In this document: positions 61,030 to 64,000 of the stretch, piece by piece
How positions within the stretch are numbered: position 1 is the first letter of the stretch
How the letters are laid out: each line of letters opens with the position of its first letter
Source of the DNA: DASUPK01 sp963815045
GTDB lineage: Bacteria; Actinomycetota; Thermoleophilia; Solirubrobacterales; 70-9
DNA: 64,000 nt
NCBI GenBank assembly: GCA_963815045.1
Contig: CAWFET010000002.1
Span: forward strand, 806,001 to 870,000
Direction of reading: 5' to 3'
Notes under the pieces: model-generated
Database searches by the model: none
What the model was told of the DNA's origin: nothing
The model's input: only the letters and a program-made list of their open reading frames with translations
Made by a program: the position numbers and the translations under genes

Positions 61030-62685
61030 GTGAGCAAGCTTGGACGGCTGCTTCTGCTGGGAATCATGACCGCTCTGGCGGGCCTTGGACTGGTGGCCTG
61101 CGGCGGCGGAAGCAGTGGCGGGGGAGGGTCGAACGGAGGGACGGCCACGGTCCTGATGGGGACCGCGCCGGACTATCTCGACCCCCAGGAGGAGTACACG
61201 ACCCAGGGCGCCGAGCCGACCTGGATCAGCTACACGCCCCTGGTCACCTACAAGCATGAGAACGCGCCGGGCGGCAACGACGTCATTCCGGGCCTCGCGA
61301 CCGCTCTTCCCCAGATCTCGCAGGATCAGAAGACCTACACCCTGACTCTCCGCAAGGGCCTCGTGTTCTCGGACGGCACCCCGGTCAAGGCGAGCGACTT
61401 CAAGTGCACGGTCGAGCGCATGATCAAGGTCAACTGGGGCGGCAAGAGCTTCGTGACCGACAACGTCACGGGCGCGACCGCCTACGACGAGGGCAAGTCC
61501 AACGACATCTCGGGCATCACGACCGATGACGCGTCGGGCAAGATCACGATCCAGCTCGATCAGCCGTACGGCGCGTTCACGAACGTGCTGGCGTTCCCGG
61601 AGCTCGGCCTGGTGCCCTGTGGGTCACCGATGACCGGCCAGACGACGAACCTGCCCCCGGGCGACGGCGCGTACATGATCACGAACATCGTCCCGAACAA
61701 GTCGTTCGACGTGGTCAAGAACCCGAAGTTCGCCGGACAGAACATCCCGGACATCCCGACGGGCCACCTCGACAAGATCAGCGTGACGATCGAGTCGAAC
61801 ACCCAGACGGAGGCCCAGAAGGTCCTCAACAACCAGGCGGACAACTTCGACGCCGGCGACACCGTGCCGCCGTCGCTGGTTCCGCAGATCCAGTCGCAGG
61901 CGAGCGACCGCTTCGAGCCGGTGACGATTCCGTCGACGTTCTACTTCTTCATGAACGTCCAGATCCCGCCGTTCAACAACGAGCTGGCCCGCCAGGCGGT
62001 CAACACCGCCATCGACCGGCCTGCCCTGCAGCGGCTGGCGAGCGGGTTCCTGAAGCCCGAGTGCTTCTTCCTCCCCGAGGGGATCGTGGGGCACCCGGAC
62101 AGCGCCTGCCCGTACGGCGCGGCTGACGCCCACGGCGACATCGCCAAGGCCCAGCAGCTGGTGCAGCAGTCGGGCACCGCCGGACAGAACGTCACCGTCT
62201 GGGGCGAGCAGCGCGCGCCGCGGACGCAGTACGTGGAGTACTACGCCGACCTGCTGAACAAGATCGGGTACCACGCCACTCCGAAGCTGATTTCGGACAC
62301 GACGTACTTCCCGACGATCGGGAACGCGAAGACCGCACCCCAGACCGGCTTTGCCGACTGGATTCAGGACTTCCCGAACCCGGCCGACTTCTATCTGCTG
62401 CTCGATGCGAAGTCGATTCAGCCAGTCAACAACGAGAATTTCGGCAACGTCAACGATCCGTATATCCAGCAGCAGCTCGCCAAGCTGGAGAACGTCCCGT
62501 CGACGCAGCTGGACTCCGTCGCCAGCCAGTGGCAGGCGCTGGACGAGTACACGGCCAAGAAGGCCTACGTGACCGTGTACGGCTCGGAGCAGGTGCCGAA
62601 GTTCATGAGCGACCGAATCGACTTCTCGGCCGCGCAGGTGCATCCGACATACCTGAACGACTGGAGCACCTGGTCACTGAAGTAG
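61030..62685 (+). CDS. Peptide/oligopeptide ABC transporter substrate-binding lipoprotein
   Basis: 551 residues of the SBP_bac_5 (DppA/OppA) family: signal peptide with lipobox LVACGG, Gly/Ser linker, YLDPQEEYTT, SYTPLVTY, and LTLRKGLVFSDGTPVKASDFK, the family signature. It binds peptides or similar solutes outside the membrane and delivers them to the permeases encoded next. The GTG at 61030 follows AGGAGG. Confidence 0.92.
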   Translation: MSKLGRLLLLGIMTALAGLGLVACGGGSSGGGGSNGGTATVLMGTAPDYLDPQEEYTTQGAEPTWISYTPLVTYKHENAPGGNDVIPGLATALPQISQDQKTYTLTLRKGLVFSDGTPVKASDFKCTVERMIKVNWGGKSFVTDNVTGATAYDEGKSNDISGITTDDASGKITIQLDQPYGAFTNVLAFPELGLVPCGSPMTGQTTNLPPGDGAYMITNIVPNKSFDVVKNPKFAGQNIPDIPTGHLDKISVTIESNTQTEAQKVLNNQADNFDAGDTVPPSLVPQIQSQASDRFEPVTIPSTFYFFMNVQIPPFNNELARQAVNTAIDRPALQRLASGFLKPECFFLPEGIVGHPDSACPYGAADAHGDIAKAQQLVQQSGTAGQNVTVWGEQRAPRTQYVEYYADLLNKIGYHATPKLISDTTYFPTIGNAKTAPQTGFADWIQDFPNPADFYLLLDAKSIQPVNNENFGNVNDPYIQQQLAKLENVPSTQLDSVASQWQALDEYTAKKAYVTVYGSEQVPKFMSDRIDFSAAQVHPTYLNDWSTWSLK

Positions 62686-62709
62686 GAACGAGCCGAATAG
62701 AGGACGATT

Positions 62710-62729
62710 GGGGCGCGCCAGGGCGCCCC
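62710..62729. terminator. Intra-operon hairpin between binding protein and permease
   Basis: GGGGCGC (62710-62716), loop of six, GCGCCCC (62723-62729). In such operons hairpins at this place usually stabilise or attenuate mRNA so that binding protein exceeds permease. Confidence 0.5.
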
Positions 62730-62737
62730 GCGATGAG

Positions 62738-63778
62738 ATGGCAGTAGACCCGACCGCTCCGAGCCCGGGGGTTCCGATGGCACTAGAGCCGGAGGCTCCC
62801 CTGGGCTCGAGTGAGATCCAGGGCGAGGGCGGTGTTGGTCCGTACAGGCTGGCCTACCGCCGCCTGCGCCGGAACAAGACAGCCCTCGTCTTCGGCGGGA
62901 TATTCCTGTTCATCGTGATCCTCTGCCTGTGTGCGCCGCTCTACGCCAAGCACGTGGCGCACACGACGCCTTCGGCGAACCACATCACCGACACGGTCGG
63001 CGGAAAGGACGTCGTCTCGCCCGGTGGGATCCCGACCGGTCCGACCTGGACGGGGCGCTTCTTCCTGGGAGCCGACTCGAACGGCCGCGACGTCGCCGTG
63101 AGGCTGCTCTATGGCGGCCGCAACTCGCTGCAGATCGGCTTCATCGCCACCTTCATCAGCTGTTTCTTCGCCACGATCGTCGCCCTCTCAGGAGGCTATT
63201 TCCGAGGCGTGCTGGACGGCGTGCTCTCGCGGACGATGGATCTGATCTGGGCATTCCCGGTGATCCTGTTGGGGATCGCGCTCGGGACGGCGCTGGCCAT
63301 CGGCGGCCTCAACTTCGGCCTGTTCACCGTCAACGGGGCGTCCCTGTGGATCCCGGCGATCATCATCGGGGTCGTCTACATCCCCTACATGGCGAAGCCC
63401 CTGCGCGGTCAGGTGCTGAGCCTGCGCGAGAAGGAATTCGTCGAGGCGGCCCGCTCACAGGGGGCCGGGAACTTCCGGATCATGTTCCGCGAGATCCTCC
63501 CCAACATCGCCTCGAGCATCATCGTCTTCATCCCGCTGATGATCGCCAACGCGATCCTGCTCGAAGCGGCGCTCTCCTTCCTCGGCGCCGGCGTTCAGGC
63601 TCCGAATCCCTCATGGGGCACGATGATCGGCGACGGCATCCGCCTGATCCCGAGCGCCATGCACCTCACCCTGATCCCCGGAGGAATGCTCGTTCTGGCG
63701 GTGCTGGGGATCAACGTATTCGGTGACGGGGTCCGTGACGCACTCGACCCGCGCGCCCAGGTGCGCATTGAGCACTGA
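62738..63778 (+). CDS. ABC transporter permease, DppC/OppC type
   Basis: 346 residues from the ATG at 62738. A Pro-rich cytoplasmic start, one helix (ALVFGGIFLFIVILCLCAPL) and then the five-helix permease domain with the coupling EAA loop (EFVEAARSQGAGNFRIMFRE followed by ILPNIASSI). It forms the membrane channel with the DppB-type protein encoded next. The order C before B is opposite to the common layout. Confidence 0.9.
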   Translation: MAVDPTAPSPGVPMALEPEAPLGSSEIQGEGGVGPYRLAYRRLRRNKTALVFGGIFLFIVILCLCAPLYAKHVAHTTPSANHITDTVGGKDVVSPGGIPTGPTWTGRFFLGADSNGRDVAVRLLYGGRNSLQIGFIATFISCFFATIVALSGGYFRGVLDGVLSRTMDLIWAFPVILLGIALGTALAIGGLNFGLFTVNGASLWIPAIIIGVVYIPYMAKPLRGQVLSLREKEFVEAARSQGAGNFRIMFREILPNIASSIIVFIPLMIANAILLEAALSFLGAGVQAPNPSWGTMIGDGIRLIPSAMHLTLIPGGMLVLAVLGINVFGDGVRDALDPRAQVRIEH

Positions 63779-64000
63779 TGGCCCGCTTCATCGTCAGACG
63801 GCTGTTCGCGATGGTTGGGGTGCTGTTCGCGATCTCGGTCCTCACCTTCCTGATCTTCCAGGCGATCCCGAACGGAGATCCGGCGGTCCGGCTCGGCGGC
63901 CGCACCTCGACGCCTGAGACGCGCGCGGCGATCAGCAAGGACTGGGGCTTCGACAAGCCGATCTACGAGCAGTACTTCATCACCATGGGGAAGGTCTTCG
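63778..64000 (+). CDS. ABC transporter permease, DppB/OppB type (5' part only)
   Basis: The first 74 codons before the window end: ARFIVRRLFAMVGVLFAISV and LTFLIFQAIPNGDPAVRLGG, the typical first helix and external loop start of DppB, and GFDKPIYEQYF. The ATG overlaps the upstream stop (TGATG), so translation is coupled. Confidence 0.88.
   Translation, partial: MARFIVRRLFAMVGVLFAISVLTFLIFQAIPNGDPAVRLGGRTSTPETRAAISKDWGFDKPIYEQYFITMGKVF

Overview
This window is high-GC DNA with dense, often overlapping genes, GTG and TTG starts and frequent start codons without a ribosome binding site. It looks like an actinobacterium, most likely of the Thermoleophilia/Solirubrobacterales type. That placement is an inference from gene content and style (wax-ester synthase family, ECF sigma factors with SnoaL-like tails, an IscU-MnmA fusion); no rRNA or marker tree is available here.

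Three parts can be told apart. (1) 1-11486 is ordinary chromosome: the end of a serine/threonine kinase, a diguanylate cyclase, a drug exporter with a deazaflavin-type reductase, a SigX5-like ECF sigma factor with its apparent promoters, a glyoxalase-hydrolase-wax ester synthase run, Lon protease and small regulators. (2) 11487-42958 is an accessory block cut into five segments of 5.4-8.8 kb. Each boundary carries a 42-base copy of the 3' end of a tRNA-Met gene, and the only complete tRNA-Met lies at the far right edge (42885-42958, minus strand). The sequences flanking each copy are also conserved, and they are distributed exactly as expected for five elements integrated in tandem at one tRNA. 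No integrase gene is visible. (3) 42959-64000 is chromosome again: a DHFR-like reductase, an OmpR-type two-component system, an aminopeptidase, glutamate formimidoyltransferase, hisS, aspS, a GH3 hydrolase, an IscU-MnmA fusion, a von Willebrand factor A protein, alaS and the start of a peptide ABC transporter operon.

Cargo of the array. E1: an anion/arsenite-type permease with a CBS protein, a NarL-type two-component pair plus a frameshifted second regulator, a CorC-like CBS membrane protein, and a TerC manganese exporter behind a probable yybP-ykoY riboswitch. E2: a second NarL-type pair and secreted lipoproteins. E3: a broken sigma/anti-sigma pair, a broken thioredoxin, a radical SAM enzyme resembling tetraether-synthase/MJ0619 proteins, a methyltransferase and small redox or stress genes. 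E4: an HSL-type hydrolase lacking its nucleophile serine, an exporter, a covalent-flavin oxidase and a PucR regulator. E5: a HicBA toxin-antitoxin pair, an epimerase with an ECF41-type sigma factor, and an exporter behind a perfect ECF41 promoter.

Two regulatory circuits can be read from the DNA. The sigma factor at 4139-5245, the exporter at 2495-4015 and the glyoxalase at 5336-5710 share a GATGA(G/A)TTTC-N11-CGGTC promoter at identical spacing. The ECF41-type sigma at 39733-40617 has a TGTCACA-N16-CGTC-like site before itself and an exact one before the exporter at 41026. Several frameshifts between 16.5 and 27.2 kb could be real decay inside the array or sequencing error; reads would decide.
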